Counted from the stretch's first letter, positions 20,422 through 32,350 are shown. The stretch is 64,000 nt of DNA from Raffaelea ambrosiae (GCA_002778195.1 PCDI01000003.1:806001-870000); one strand, 5' to 3'. The notes: generated from the letters alone by a model not told the origin. Translations and numbers: made by a program.

Positions 20422-23108
20422 TCATATTAATGGCAGCACATTCTCCTTGTTCCGAGCTGCGTCCAGAGCCTTCCGACGCTCTGCCCGCCTCTTCTCAATC
20501 CGTGCCACGGCAGCTGCCGCCCGCTCAGACGACAACGACAGACGAGACGAGTCCATAACTTGCTGCTGCTGCTGCTGGGGTTGCTGCGGCTGCTGGATCT
20601 CAGTGGTTGTCTCGCCCAGGCGTGCAAACCGGCTGCCAATCAGGTCGATCTTGGGTTCCTCGGCACCGGCTGCCATGGGCACGGACAGAGGCCGCCGTGT
20701 GCGAAGACTGCCCACCTTGGTCAGCGCTGATCCTGCCGCCGCCAGCTTGTCCGCCTCGCCGAGATTCTGGTGCGACTCGATCGTCCGTAGAGCTTCCGTA
20801 CCGCGCCGCCGCCGGAGACTAACAATGTCGTCGACCCGGTTCGCCTCTTTCACGTCACCACCTTCGGCCAGCTTGGACTTGGCCCGCAGCCGCACCGTCG
20901 ACTTGGATTTTCGCAGCAGTGGTGGAAGCTGGAAGTTGCTGGTGTCGTCCTGGTTGTTATGGGTGACAACATCCTCGTGGATGTCTACAGGAGGCATGTG
21001 CTGCTCGGGAAGCGCCGTTCCGCCAAGCGGTTCAAGGCGCAGGTCATCCAGTTTGATGGCAAAGTCCTCCATCGCCTCAGGCTGACTGCGGCGGGGTTGC
21101 GGGCGTGCCCCAAGACGTTCGGTGCGCTTACTTCTCAGAGACTCGTAGCGACGCCGCGCTGGTGCTTCCCGCTCTGGCAGGACCGGTTCGTTCGTCTCCG
21201 CAACTGCTGCTGCAAAGTGGTCGGCATTGCTGGCGGCCTGGCTAGCCCGGGCAGCATGGGCAGTCTGAGCAGCCTGAGCAGCCGCGAGCTGTTCCTTCGC
21301 CGTCTGGGCCTGCTTCGTCGCCTGCCGCACTTCTTTCTTCAGCTCAGCGATCTGCTCGTTCTTCCGGCGGAGCACCTGCTCGGCCTCGCCTACCCGGGCC
21401 TTGGCGTCGTCCTTCAGCGCGTCGTACTTGTGCTGTAGGAGCCGCAGTTCTTCGTCTTTCCGCCGTCGTTCGTCCTCTGCGAACTTGGCCCGTTTCTCCA
21501 AGTCTTCTGCTTTCGCCTTGGATGCCTCGGCGGTTGCTTCGGCGGCTGCGAGATCGGCTGACATGGTTTTGTTGCCGCTTTCCCCCTTGCGCACTTGCTG
21601 TTCAGCCTCCCGCAGCGCTGTCCTCAGCCGCTTCACCTCGTCCTTGACAAGCGCCAGCTCCTTCACCTGGTCACGAGCCCGCCGCAGTTCTCTCTGTGTG
21701 TCCATGAGCGTCTTGTGTGTGCGTGGAGATGTCACCTTGCTCGTCGCCGGATGCTGGTGCCAGCGGCGGCTGACATGTCCGGTTGTGACCTCCTCGTCCA
21801 AGGCTTCTTGCTGCTGCGACAGGTCGCCAGACCAGTCGTCATTGAGCATCGCCTCCAGCTCCTTAACCTGGTTCCGGTACTGCACAGCGAGTGCTGTCTG
21901 TCGCGTGAGGTCGCTGATGAGGCCCTGGTAGTCCCGATCGGTGGTGCCCTTCATGCGCTTGCGCGCGATTTGGTTGGCCAGATCGGTGATCCGGCCCTCC
22001 ATCTTGGTCACCTTGCCCTTCTCCTCCTGGAGCTTCGCGTGTAGGTCCACCGACTCGGCATCCTTCATCTTGGCGTACGACTTGGCCAGCTGCTTGTATT
22101 TGAGCAGCTTGCTCATTTCTACCTTGGCGTCTTCCTGGTAGCGCTGGAACTGTGCTTTCCAGTACCGCCCGGACTGCGAATGGGGTTCGTTGAGATCGAC
22201 CGTCACGTCCGGGTCCCACTCGGCGTCATCCACCTCTTCCCAGAGGGCCTCGTCCTCTTCGACCCCGTCCATAGCAGTCGGCTTTGGGGGGTATTTGTGT
22301 GCTTTTTGCTCTTCTCTCTGTGATCGCGAACGTCTTTCCTGCTTCTCCTCCTTCTCATCAGTCTTCTCAGAAACCTCTGTCCGACCTGTTTCGGCATTTT
22401 GTCTCCGGGAGTTCTCCAGGGCTTCGACAAGTTTGCTGCGTGGCCGGTGGCGGGCACGGTCTCTGGATGTCGCGGGCTTCGGGTCTCCAAACAGATTTGG
22501 CCGGTTTCGGTGGTCTCTGTCAATTCGGAATTCCTTCTTCCGGCCGTCCTCTTTGTCCTCCACGTCGTTTCCAAACGAAACGCGCTTTCGGCGACTCGTG
22601 CCAGTCCCTGGTGTCAGCAGGATGCCTGGCAGTCGCCCAGGCGTGGCCTGCACGGCTCCGTCGTCTTCCTCGTCCTTGGTGCCTTCGGTGTCCTTGGTAT
22701 CCTTGACATCCTTGCTAATATTGGTATCCTTCTCGTCTGACTGTCCGTTTGCAGCCACTGTTGACGATGCAGAAGCAGCACCTGAGAGTTCCGGTGCCTT
22801 CGCCTCGGTTTTCTTGTCGGCCTCGGACCAGATACTGCTATTGTTCTCGAGGCGTGCAGGGGTTCCGAAGATGGCGCTCTTGAATGCGCGCGCAGCAAAC
22901 ACGGGCCCCGGCGTGTCGGGCTGCTCGAACTGCGTGTCATCTAGAGCAAGGCAATACATCGCGGTCAGCATCGCCTTCCATTCTACCCACTTTGCTTCGA
23001 CGATCGGCCTCACACGGCCAGACAAATCAACATTCCACGCGCCATCTTACCTGAGTCACCTGGCGCGTCGCGCCCCTCCAGACCCCGCTTGAGCATCCAT
23101 CCGAGCAT
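20422..23108 (-). CDS. cut12: Cut12-like spindle pole body protein
   Basis: Predicted coiled-coil spindle pole body component. Fission yeast Cut12 promotes mitotic entry and bipolar spindle formation through Plo1. Two exons, 23108-23051 (MLGWMLKRGLEGRDAPGDS) and 22940-20422, give 858 aa. The joined N-terminus contains the conserved DDTQFEQPDTPGPVFAARAFKSAIFGTP block of the Cut12 family. Charged, low-complexity sequence (about 50-270) follows, then a long coiled coil (about 283-585: YWKAQFQRYQEDAKVEMSK..., heptad Leu/Ala/Glu/Lys) and a Ser/Arg-rich tail with QPQQPQQQQQQ near the end. The conserved N-terminal block carries the identification. It is divergently oriented from GCN2, sharing about 640 bp. 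Confidence 0.87.
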
Positions 23109-23551
23109 TGTTGCGAGTTGGCGAAAGCGAGTGTCTCTGGAAAAAAAAAAAAGGCTATGCGTGGATGCGACTGTCCATTAGGACTGGGTTGTTCGTGTTA
23201 AGGGTGAGGAAGTCTTAGCAGAGCTGCCAGTGGCATATGCTGTAGTCGAAAAACAATGGGCAGGTACGGCTTGTTTACTTTGTTTCCGAAAGAGGACTAG
23301 TGTCACATGTGATGCTTTGGTGGCCAGTGCACTGGAGGCTCACCATTGTTATTGGCTGTCTGCAACCGCCCCCGAGTCGGCCAGCACCACTACGATGGCC
23401 TAAAGACGGCGCCAAAGATGACGCAGCCAAGGCCTATGGCAGCCTCAGCCCTGTGCTACAGGTGCAGCAACAGACGCCCCACCAAAGACTCGAGAAAGAG
23501 CCCCGCTATTATCTGTTGCTCTCGAGCTCTCTTGAAGGTATCCTGCCTTCC

Positions 23552-23558
23552 TGACTCA
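23552..23558 (+). promoter_or_regulatory. Candidate Gcn4/CPC1 binding site upstream of GCN2
   Basis: TGACTCA, the exact recognition palindrome of the bZIP activators Gcn4 (yeast) and CPC1 (Neurospora), 191 bp upstream of the GCN2 ATG. A one-mismatch copy (TGACTCT) follows 16 bp later. The match is visible in the sequence; function is inferred. Confidence 0.5.
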
Positions 23559-23679
23559 TTCTTCCTTGAGTCTTGACTCTTACCATATCACCACCCGGAA
23601 TACCCAGCATACCGTTCTGCAGGCCGATCTGCAGACTTTCATATAGCCCATAACAAAGAACATAGGACCGCTCAGCAAC

Positions 23680-23697
23680 ATGGGCTTCTCTGGATAA
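23680..23697 (+). promoter_or_regulatory. Short upstream ORF in the GCN2 leader
   Basis: ATG in good context (CAACATGG) followed by GGC TTC TCT GGA and TAA: a five-codon uORF (MGFSG) ending 51 nt before the GCN2 ATG. It would matter only if the transcript starts upstream, which is likely but not shown. Confidence 0.45.
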
Positions 23698-23748
23698 GCT
23701 CTCAGCGGCCTTCCTGGCTGTGAGCTCCGAGACCAAAGACCACCAAAA

Positions 23749-26700
23749 ATGGCCGGCAAAAAGCCCTTTAAAGCAAACACCAAGAAAGATGACTCGACCA
23801 GCTTCCCCAGTCTGCAGAAGATGCAGCAGACGCAGCAGCCGGGTGAAGCGAAGACCTCGTATGAGGATAGACAGAAGGACGAGCTGACCGTCCTCGCCGC
23901 TATCTACGACGGAGACTTTGTCCTGCACAAGGCTGCCCACAGTGTCTGGAAGGTTCGCGCTTACACGAATGTCTGACTCGCTTGTATATATATTCTGTGC
24001 TAATAGTGAGACAGAAATCCGAGCCATCCTTTGATATCAGGATCAAAGCTCCGTCAGACGAAGACTGCGCAGTGACTTTGGGCGTGGTGTTGACCGCCAC
24101 TTACCCCAAGTCCGTGCCGGTACTCACACTCAAAGACCATGATCTGCGGGAGGCGACACTATTCAAGATTCAGACTAACATACTCGAGGCCGAGGCCAAG
24201 AAGTATGCTGCGAGGGAGACCGAAATGATTGATCAGCTGGTCGAGGGCATTCGCGACATCTTGGAAGAAGCTGCCATTGCCAAGGCCCAGGGCCTCGAAC
24301 TACCTTCGCTTGAGGAGGAGCGCGCAGCCCATGAAAGAAAGCTCGCACAGGAAGCCCGGAATGAGAAGGAAGAAGAGGACCGCAAGCGGAAGGAAGAGAC
24401 GCTCGAGGAAGAGCGGGCCCTCGGTGCTCTCGTCGAGCAGGAACGCGAGCGACAGCGGACGAAAGCGAAAGAGGTCCGCAAGAAGAACAAGGGTCACAAT
24501 GGTGGCAATGCGTCCCCAAACCGGGGCACTGGTCTGGACGACCCGGATACCATGGTTTTCGACGACCAATGCGACTTGACAGACACGTCGGGCAACCCTG
24601 TCTACTTCAAGACCGTCACGGGGCGGTTCTTGTTCCACACCGGCCCCATATCCAAGGTCTACGTCGTGCGGCCGGTCCTCTCCAGTGACCAGGAGCAGAT
24701 CAGTCTTGCTTTGAAGCAATCCGAGCTCAAATGCAGCTCCAAAGACTCGGTCCAGGTCCTGAAGCAGATCCAGTCGCTGGAGACCAACCTCAACGTCCTG
24801 AAGAAGCTCCGGCGCCAAAAGCTGCACCGCAACATCCTCGACGTGATCGACTTCCGCATCGATCGCACCACTGTTGTCCAGAACGAAACTGTGTCGAGCC
24901 CGCCTCCGCCAAGCCACCAGAGCCACAAGTCCGGGCGTCATGGCCACTCTCATGGCCAGCAGCCCAACATGTCCCAGCAGCCGCAGGAGCTGACCACGTG
25001 GACCGTCAGCGTCTTGAGTCTGATGGCAGACAAGGGCTCCCTGGAGGATTTCTTGGAACTCGCGGGCCATTTAGAAGTCACCAAGGTCCGGGCATGGACG
25101 CGCGATCTACTCGACGCCCTCGAATATCTCCATAGTCACGGTGTTTTGCACGAGGACATCCACCCCAGCAATGTCCTGCTTGTTCGTGATGGCAGCGGAG
25201 ACATTGTTCCAAAGCTCGCCGACGCCTGCTACCAGCGACTTATGCACAACATCTCATCACGCAGCGGGCCGAAGGTAACCTCGATGCGCACAGCCAGATC
25301 AGCATACTGGCTTCCACCCGAGATTGCCGGCACCTCGCGGCCCCAATACACCCAAAAGACCGATGTGTGGGATCTGGGAGTCATCTTCCTGCAGATGATT
25401 TTCGGCCTCGACGTGCCACAAAAGTACCATTCACCCCGAGAAATGATGGACTCGCAAGAACTATCCAAACCGCTGTATGAACTCGTTTCGAAGCTCTTTA
25501 CCCTGGATCCCAAACGGCGGCCCCGTGCCTTTGATCTTGGGTCAAGCGAGTTCTTGGCGACGGATGCGCCGATTTTGGCTAAGGACACCCTCATTGGCAA
25601 CGAGTCCGTGACAAGCCTACCGCAGAGCCTGACTCTTCGGTCAAGACGGGACTCAGCCAATCACGGCGTGGCCTCGCGGTACCGTGAAGATTTCATCGAG
25701 GAAGGTCGCTTAGGCAAAGGCGGTTTTGGAGAGGTTGTCAAGGCCAGGAAAAAGCTGGATGGACAGATCTATGCCATCAAAAAAATCACGATCATTCAGA
25801 GCTCACAGGACAGCCTCACAATAACCGACATCTTGACCGAGGTTCGGCTGCTATCCCAGCTCAGTCACCCTGCCGTCGTACGGTACTACAACGCATGGCT
25901 TGAAGACATTCACGATTTCTCTAGCTCCGACGCTGGCGACACGTCGACTGAAGGATACAATGACATCGAATCCCAGCCCATGAGCGACATAAACATTGAA
26001 TTTACCAATACCAAGAGCGGCGGTCTTGATTTCATGTCATCGGGCGGGTACCCAAACATCACTTTTGAATATTCGGATGACGATGACGACGAAGATTCGG
26101 GTGAAGATTCGGATGAAGATTCAGATGATGACGACGACAACAACAACGATGGCAATCAAGAGTGCGATGAAAATAGTGACTATTCCACCTCGAACGACAA
26201 TCATTCAGATGCCACCGCGACCAATGACAATCGCCCAGGGGCTGCTCTGGACTGGGGACAGCGAAGAAGGCCCAGTCAGCGCCCTGTGCGCAAGATTATG
26301 TATATTTCCATGGAATATTGTGAGAAACGGGTATGTTTTACGTTTTTCTCTTTGCTGGGCTCGGCGGACTCTGGGCGGACTCGCGAGGCTGAATCTGATA
26401 CTGACAACCACTAGTCACTGAGGGATCTGATCACAAGAAACCTCTCCAAAGACACGCAGGAGGTTTGGAGACTGTTCCGGCAACTTCTCGAAGGTCTAGC
26501 GCATATCCATGGCCTGGGCATTGTCCATCGTGACTTGAAGCCAGACAATGTTTTCATTGCTGCTGGGGCAGACGGCGTGAACAACGTCAAAATTGGTGAT
26601 TTCGGCCTTGCAACGACAGGCCAACTTGCAGGGGCGGATCGTGGCATCATGTCTAGTAATGTGGACGCCCACGATGAGACAAGAAGCATTGGCACATCAG

Positions 26701-29138
26701 TTTATGTCGCCCCTGAGGTCAGATCTGGAGGTGGTGGCTCCTACACGACTAAAGTTGACGTATGTGACCAATCCCTGGGCCTCAGCTCGGCTCTCGTTGC
26801 GCCTGTCCGCCGACACTAACAAAACTTGTAGATGTACTCGCTGGGCGTCATCTTCTTTGAGATGTGCTACCCGCCTATGATCGGCATGCAGCGCGCCGAC
26901 GTGCTCACCAAGCTCCGAGGATCGCCACCAGTGCTCCCTTCAGATTTCAAGCCCAAGGAGAAGTCACAGGTGGACATCATCAAGTCCCTCCTGACACACA
27001 ACCCGAAAGAGCGGCCATCAGGCGCTGAGCTGCTTAAGAGTGGGAAGCTGCCGGTGCAGATGGAGAGCGAAACCATTCGCCACGCGCTTGCGGAGCTCGC
27101 CAACCCGGCATCGCCGTACTACCAGAAGATGCTCTCGCTGCTCTTTGCACAGCCGGTGGAGCAGGCCAAGGACTACGCGTGGGATATGTCAGCGACACAA
27201 ACGCAGCCGACAGCACAAGATCTGATGCGGCAGCACATCGTCAAGGAGATATTGGTGGCCGTGTTCCGGCGCCACGGAGCTGTTGAGGCCACAAGAACGT
27301 CTCTGTATCCGCGGTCTTCTCTGTACAGTGGCGCCAATATCATGCAACTGCTCGATCGGTTTGGAAACTTGCTGCAACTACCGTTTGACCTAACTATGGG
27401 CAATGCACGTTCTCTTGCTCGATGTTCTATAGGCCGTGCTGTTGTGGCCAAGTCGTACACGTTCGGCAGCATCTTCCGCGACAAAGGTGGAGGTGGACAG
27501 CCGAGTATGTTTGGCGAGGTGGACTTTGACTTGGTGACTACGCACACGCTCGACCTAGCTCTCCGAGAAGCCGAGGTGATCAAGGTGATCGACGAGATCA
27601 CGGCGTCGTTCCCGGTTCTCCGGAACAGCCCGCTGTGCTTCCAGATGGGCCACTCGGATCTTCTTCAGCTCATCTTCGACTTTTGCGGCGTGGAAAGAAC
27701 AGCGCGGCGCGCTGTAGCTGACGTGCTCAGCCGTCTGAATATTCATACCATGACATGGCAGCGGCTGAGAGGCGAATTGCGGTCGCAAGGCGCGTCTTCT
27801 ACCAGCATCGACGAGCTGCAAAAGTTTGATTTTCGAGACACGCCGAGCAAGGCATTCTCCAAACTGAAAACGCTCTTCGAAGGCACAGACATGTATGAAC
27901 GGGCATCGTCGACACTGGCCCATCTGCGAGAAGTCTACGAGTACTGCAAGCGCATGGGTGTGGGCAGCAAGATCTACGTGAGCCCACTGAACACATGGAA
28001 CGAGGCCTTCTTTGCTGGGGGCATTATGTTCTCGTGTCTTCTGGATAAGAAGGTCAAGGATGTGTTTGCTGCCGGTGGCCGCTACGACGGGCTCATCAAA
28101 GAGTACCGGCCTCGGTTCGGGTCCAACCCACCTGATGAGCGTCATGCTGTGGGTTTCAGCCTCAACTGGGAGAAGCTGGCACAGCCACCGCCGCGATCCA
28201 GCGGGAAAGCTTTTCTCAAGAAAGCCGCAGAAGAGGATACCCAGGGTGCTTTCTCTGCTAGACGAGTATGCCACACCATTTGCCACCCTGTGATTTCCTA
28301 CAGCGTATGATGCTAACAGTGAGACTAGTGTGACGTGCTTGTGGCAAGCTTCGATCCAACCATTCTCCGCTCAGCAGGAATCGAGCTGCTCCGTGCGTTG
28401 TGGGCGAATGATATCAGCGCCGAGCTAGCCGGCGATGCACGATCGACCGAGGAGCTTGTGTCCCGGAACCGTGATGAGGGCCACGGCTGGGTCGTTATCA
28501 TCAAGCAGGATAGCATGGTCAAAATTCGCACGATGCCATCCACACCGGGTTCTGGTGCGGGAGGTTCCGGGGGAGGCCCGGCTGCACACAAGAAAGACGC
28601 ACCTGATGTGGACATGCCGTTGTCGCAGGTGATTACGTGGCTGCGCGGCGAGATTCCGACACGGACAGGCTTTGCTGGCAAGGTGGCGGGATCGTCATCC
28701 TCGCTGGACGTGTCGGCCCTGGGCGGCAGCGGCCACCACCATTCGTCGAACGACCGAGACGGGTACGACAGCCAGCAGCAGGACGTGCGGGTACTCGTAA
28801 GCCAGACCAAAAGCAAAAAGTTCAACCGGCAGGCGGTGGTGGAGCAGGCGCAGGTCAATGCGGCCCGTCTGGTGAAGTCGTTCCTGGCCGGGCCGATCGC
28901 GGCAGTGGAGACGACGGACCAGGTGATCGATCTCATCCGGGGCACATCGCTGTCGGATGCAGACAGCTGGCGACGGGTGGAGCAGAGCGTCAGCACAGCG
29001 GAAAAGAAGTACACGCGCGAGATACAAGGGATGCTGGCAGAGTGGCGGACGAGCTACGAAGCAGGCAGCGGGTCACGGCATGCGTTTGTGTACAACTTCC
29101 GGACGGGGAATTGCATCTACTATGATTTGGGAGCATGA
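23749..29138 (+). CDS. gcn2: GCN2 / CPC-3 eIF2-alpha kinase
   Basis: Sensor of uncharged tRNA that phosphorylates eIF2-alpha and starts general amino-acid control. Exons 23749-23952, 24015-26330, 26415-26759, 26832-28265 and 28329-29138 encode about 1702 aa. Domains in order: RWD (about 36-140, binds Gcn1), a charged linker, a pseudokinase (about 250-585; HED instead of HRD and no DFG), the active kinase (G-loop GKGGFG near 630, Lys in YAIKKI near 654, an insert of about 110 residues with Asp/Ser runs, HRDLKPDN near 876, DFGLAT near 902, APEV), a HisRS-like domain (about 1085-1560, with GGRYDGLI) and the C-terminal ribosome-binding domain. The first intron uses a weak GTTCGC donor but frame and the RWD alignment support it. 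A TGACTCA site and uORF precede it. Confidence 0.95.
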
Positions 29139-29641
29139 GCGGAGTTTTGCGGAAGCTTGCCGGTGTGTCGGGGAAAAAGAGAGATGTGGTGGCTCAACAT
29201 TGGCATGGGCAGGGGTGAAAAAGCAAACGAGAGAAACTGGGGCGCAGATTGTCACAAGTAGTTATGTGTTCTTCGTTGGTGTAAGCCGCATAGGCAGGTT
29301 TGGAATAGCAAGCACATAGTACCCTATCTCCTCTATTTGACCATGTTATCACGAAAACAACGGCATGACTGCTCGTCCCCGAGCAGTTGCTGTCCCAGGC
29401 ATTGTCCCGTTGTCCCTGGTGAATCCCATCCATTCCCCAAGAAGTGTAGGCCACAAAAGGCAGGGCAAAAAAGCGTCCCGCCATAAACGCCAACGCCAGC
29501 TGCAAATGCCCAGCAAAGATCCCAAATCCCAATATACACAAAAGAATGAATGGCGCGTAAAAAAAGTACCAAAGAAACCCCCACCAGCAAAAATATACCC
29601 ACAACAGCCATGTCCAATGCACTCTACCCAGTGTGCCCAGT
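29139..29641. other. 3'-3' intergenic region
   Basis: Between convergent GCN2 and the 212-aa gene; presumably their 3' UTRs. No gene seen. Confidence 0.65.
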
Positions 29642-30368
29642 CTACTTGTTCAACTGTATGCTCCCAAACGCCCGGTCCAGCTCGGCACCGACATCGCTGA
29701 TGGGCGGCATTCCAGCTGCCATCTCGCTCCGTCCATTGGTGCTGTCCGTCGAGGGGTGGTATGCGTGGGAGGAGGCGGCGGCGCTGGCAGTGCTCGTCCC
29801 GGACCCAGACGCCCCCTGGTGGCCCTCCTGGGTTTCCTCGCCTCCTCCTCCTCCACTCTTCTCTGGCACTAGTAGCCGCTCCTCCGTGTCCAGCCACCCC
29901 GGCGCGACCCGGCGTTTCTCTGCCAGGTCCCGCGCCCGCACGCGCTCCTCAAACTGGCGGAGATCCGCGTCGGCGTCGGCCTGGAGGCGGGCAATGTGTT
30001 CGCGCAGCGCGCGGCAGCTGGCGAGGATGTCGTCGGGGTGGGCGGCCGAGGAGGACGAAGGCGAGGTGACATAGGCGGGGCGTTGGAGACGACCGGAGCT
30101 GCCGCTGCTGCCGCCGGCACCGCCATTCTCATTGGGATAGCCATCGATGATGGAGGGAGGCAGAGCGGAGGGCATGGATTTGTAGCGGTACGGGAGGGTG
30201 GTGGCGCGGGGCAGGTGGACGAACGGGGAGACGGTGAGGGGCACCTGTTCGAGGAGGGGGTGGGATGCTGCGATGGATGTTAGAAAGACGGATGGGGTTC
30301 CCAAATCGACTTGCCAAGGAAGAAGAGGCTGGGAAGGCGGACAGGGAGAACTCACAATTGTCATGCAT
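29642..30368 (-). CDS. Unrecognised 212-aa protein
   Basis: I do not recognise a named family. The model has a tiny first exon 30368-30356 (MHDN plus one base), an 88-bp intron with a CTAAC branch site, and exon 30267-29642. The product reads MHDNSSHPLLEQVPLTVSPF..., a Pro/Leu-rich N-terminus, then a Gly/Ser linker, a predicted helix with coiled-coil character (about 95-130: DDILASCRALREHIARLQADADADLRQFEERVR), the motif AEKRRVAPGWLD and a Ser/Gly/Thr-rich C-terminus ending QLNK. The open frame, the splice that keeps phase and the ordered helical block suggest a real protein. The same frame stays open upstream to 31771, but that part is antisense to LOT5 and looks non-coding. Confidence 0.6.
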
Positions 30369-30913
30369 CGTGACGACGACCAGCGTACGGTTGAAAGCCA
30401 AAAAGAGGAGATCGATATATATAAGAGGAAGGGATGGGGAGGTGTAGGGAAATGGAGACAGAGGCCTTGCAAGTCCAAGTTTCTCGGAGTGCCTTCCTTC
30501 AGGGGTGCTCGCGCACACACTCGTACCAATTGGGGGTCTTGTGTTCTGTGCGACCGTGGATGAAAAAGGAGCCAGGCATCGTATTCCGCGATCCTTTGGT
30601 CGTTTGGGGGGGGGGGGGTGTCGAATATGAGGCCTGGAGGAGGAAGACCGTCACGTGGAGATAAAGCTTGCAAGAAGGCCTGGCAAGAGCGATACTTGCT
30701 GTTTGTACCCCTCAACGAAAAATGACAAGAGAGAGGAAGGATTATCACGTGAAGCATAAAAGTCCCCCCCCCAGGAACCAACACGACGAGGCCGAGCTTC
30801 AGGGACCACCCCTCCCTACGAAGGAACTCCCGAAGGCAAGCGCTTTCTCTCTCTCCTCCTCTCTCCGATATTCTCTGGATTGATTTCTTTTCTACTCTAC
30901 CCTCTTGACCAAC
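30369..30913. promoter_or_regulatory. Divergent promoter region of the 212-aa gene and LOT5
   Basis: 545 bp between two divergent start codons. A TATATATA element at about 30414-30422 lies about 50 bp upstream of the minus-strand ATG. A G13 run is at 30606-30618, and pyrimidine-rich sequence at 30840-30905 leads into the LOT5 ATG. Confidence 0.5.
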
Positions 30914-31264
30914 ATGGAGCCTTCTACCTCCTCCGCCGCTCCGTCGCTGCCCACGGTCATCCGCTCGCCGCCCGTCCTCGACACCTACACGCCACTCGCC
31001 GAGCACCTGTCGCGCACGCCAGCCTCTTTTTTTGACGGCCCGCCCGTGCTGCACTATCATGGCGTCGCCGCCAAGGCCTACGTGAACCGCTTCCAGCAGG
31101 CCAAGCTGCCCTGGGGACAGGTCGACGCCCCGGTGGCCCTCGCGGACCTGGATGGGCCCGTCATGGGCGACGACCTCGTTGCCCAGACCGTCGACGTCTT
31201 TGTGGCGTCCGAGTAGGTGCTTCCCTAGGCTTCTTGTGTCGCTTTCTTCATCTTCTTCTGCTAA

Positions 31265-31300
<36 letters not shown>

Positions 31301-32350
31301 AGCACCCTCACACTCTATGCTCCTGCGGCCGGCTGCGGCATCAACCTCCCGTACCCCGTCATCGGCCTCCACGCCATCAAGTCCGCCTACACAGCCGACG
31401 GCCGCCGCGTGCCGACGATCTACATGCAGCTGGAGATGGCGGCCGGTGGTGGTGGAGACGAGGACGGAGAGCCCGAGACGGTGGAGCTGACCTTGGTGCC
31501 GGCCGCCGAAGAGTCGTCCATCGCTGCATCGGACCGGCAGAGGCAAGGCGGCGGCGACACGGCCGCTGCGGCGGCGGCGGCTCTCGCCATACCGACCACA
31601 CAGCCGCCTCCCAGCACACCGGCCAACAACACCCCCGCAAACAACACCCCCGCCAACAACACCCCCGCCGCCAATACGCCCACCCGCAACACCACACCCA
31701 CTCCACAGTCCCCCCACGTGCCCGCGGCGACCCGTCTGTTTGATGCCATCTCGGCCTGCGCGGACCTGCACCCGGATCGATTTGGAGGCGGTGACGACGA
31801 TGATGACGACGGCGCCTATCCGTCATTCTTCCAGCAGCAGAATGGAAATGGTGGTGGTGGTGACGACGACGACGACGAGGGAGGCTGGGAAGGGGGAGAA
31901 GAGGAGGAGGACGGCATTTTGTTTGAAAACGGAAATCTCGAACCTGTCGAGGGGTTTCGGGGCGTGTTTCACGAGCGGAGATCAGAAGCCGCAGCGACAG
32001 CGGCGCCAACAACAACAACAACCACCACAACAGCGGCAGACCTTCCCCCTCCGATGCCGGGCAGTTCCGGCTGGATCACGGCCGAGAACGCGCACGAGTT
32101 CTTTGACGAGGAGGGCAACTGGCGGGGCCGGAGCGGGAATGGTCCCCTGGGCGAAGGTGCCGGACGGGTGCGCGGCCGGGACGAGGCCGAAGCAGAATCG
32201 GCTGCAGCAGTAGAGGCAGACACAGCATCTGCCGAGGCCGGCGACGCTGGGGTAACGGCGGCAGCGGGTGCTGCTTCTCTCAGCAGCAGCAACGGTAGCC
32301 AGGGCGCCAATGGCGACGGCACCGAGAGCAAACGACTACGGACGGAGTGA
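30914..32350 (+). CDS. lot5: LOT5 / pICln-like (Voldacs) protein
   Basis: Member of the pICln/Lot5 family, whose animal homologue pICln has a PH-like fold and chaperones Sm proteins. Exons 30914-31212 and 31303-32350 give 448 aa. Conserved PH-like elements: SRTPASFFDGPPVLHYHGV, the splice-spanning DVFVASD-TLTLYAP, GCGINLPYPVIGLHAIKSAY, VPTIYMQLEM and later TRLFDAISACADLHPD. Unlike compact relatives it has a long insertion of Ala, Asp/Glu and NNTPA repeats (about 31616-31675 in DNA) and an acidic stretch (DDDDDDG, DDDDDEGGWEGGEEEEDG), plus a Thr/Glu/Ala-rich tail ending SKRLRTE. The conserved GSSGWITAENAHEFFDEEGNW block is near the end. The intron ends in (CT)14. Confidence 0.88.
31273..31300 (+). 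repeat. (CT)14 microsatellite at the LOT5 3' splice site
   Basis: Fourteen CT units run directly into the AG acceptor at 31301-31302, forming the polypyrimidine tract of the only LOT5 intron. Confidence 0.9.

Larger units (their letters stand above)
23109..23748. other. Shared upstream region of cut12 (minus) and GCN2 (plus)
   Basis: 640 bp bidirectional promoter region. It contains a perfect TGACTCA element (23552-23558), a TGACTCT variant (23574-23580) and a five-codon uORF (23680-23697) on the GCN2 side, and an A run next to cut12 (on the plus strand about 23140-23151). Confidence 0.7.

Noticed and set aside
30369..31771. Upstream extension of the 212-aa protein frame to 709 codons
   Set aside because: The extra part is antisense to LOT5 exon 2 and the intergenic promoter. 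The MHDN start with a clean splice explains the conserved-looking part.
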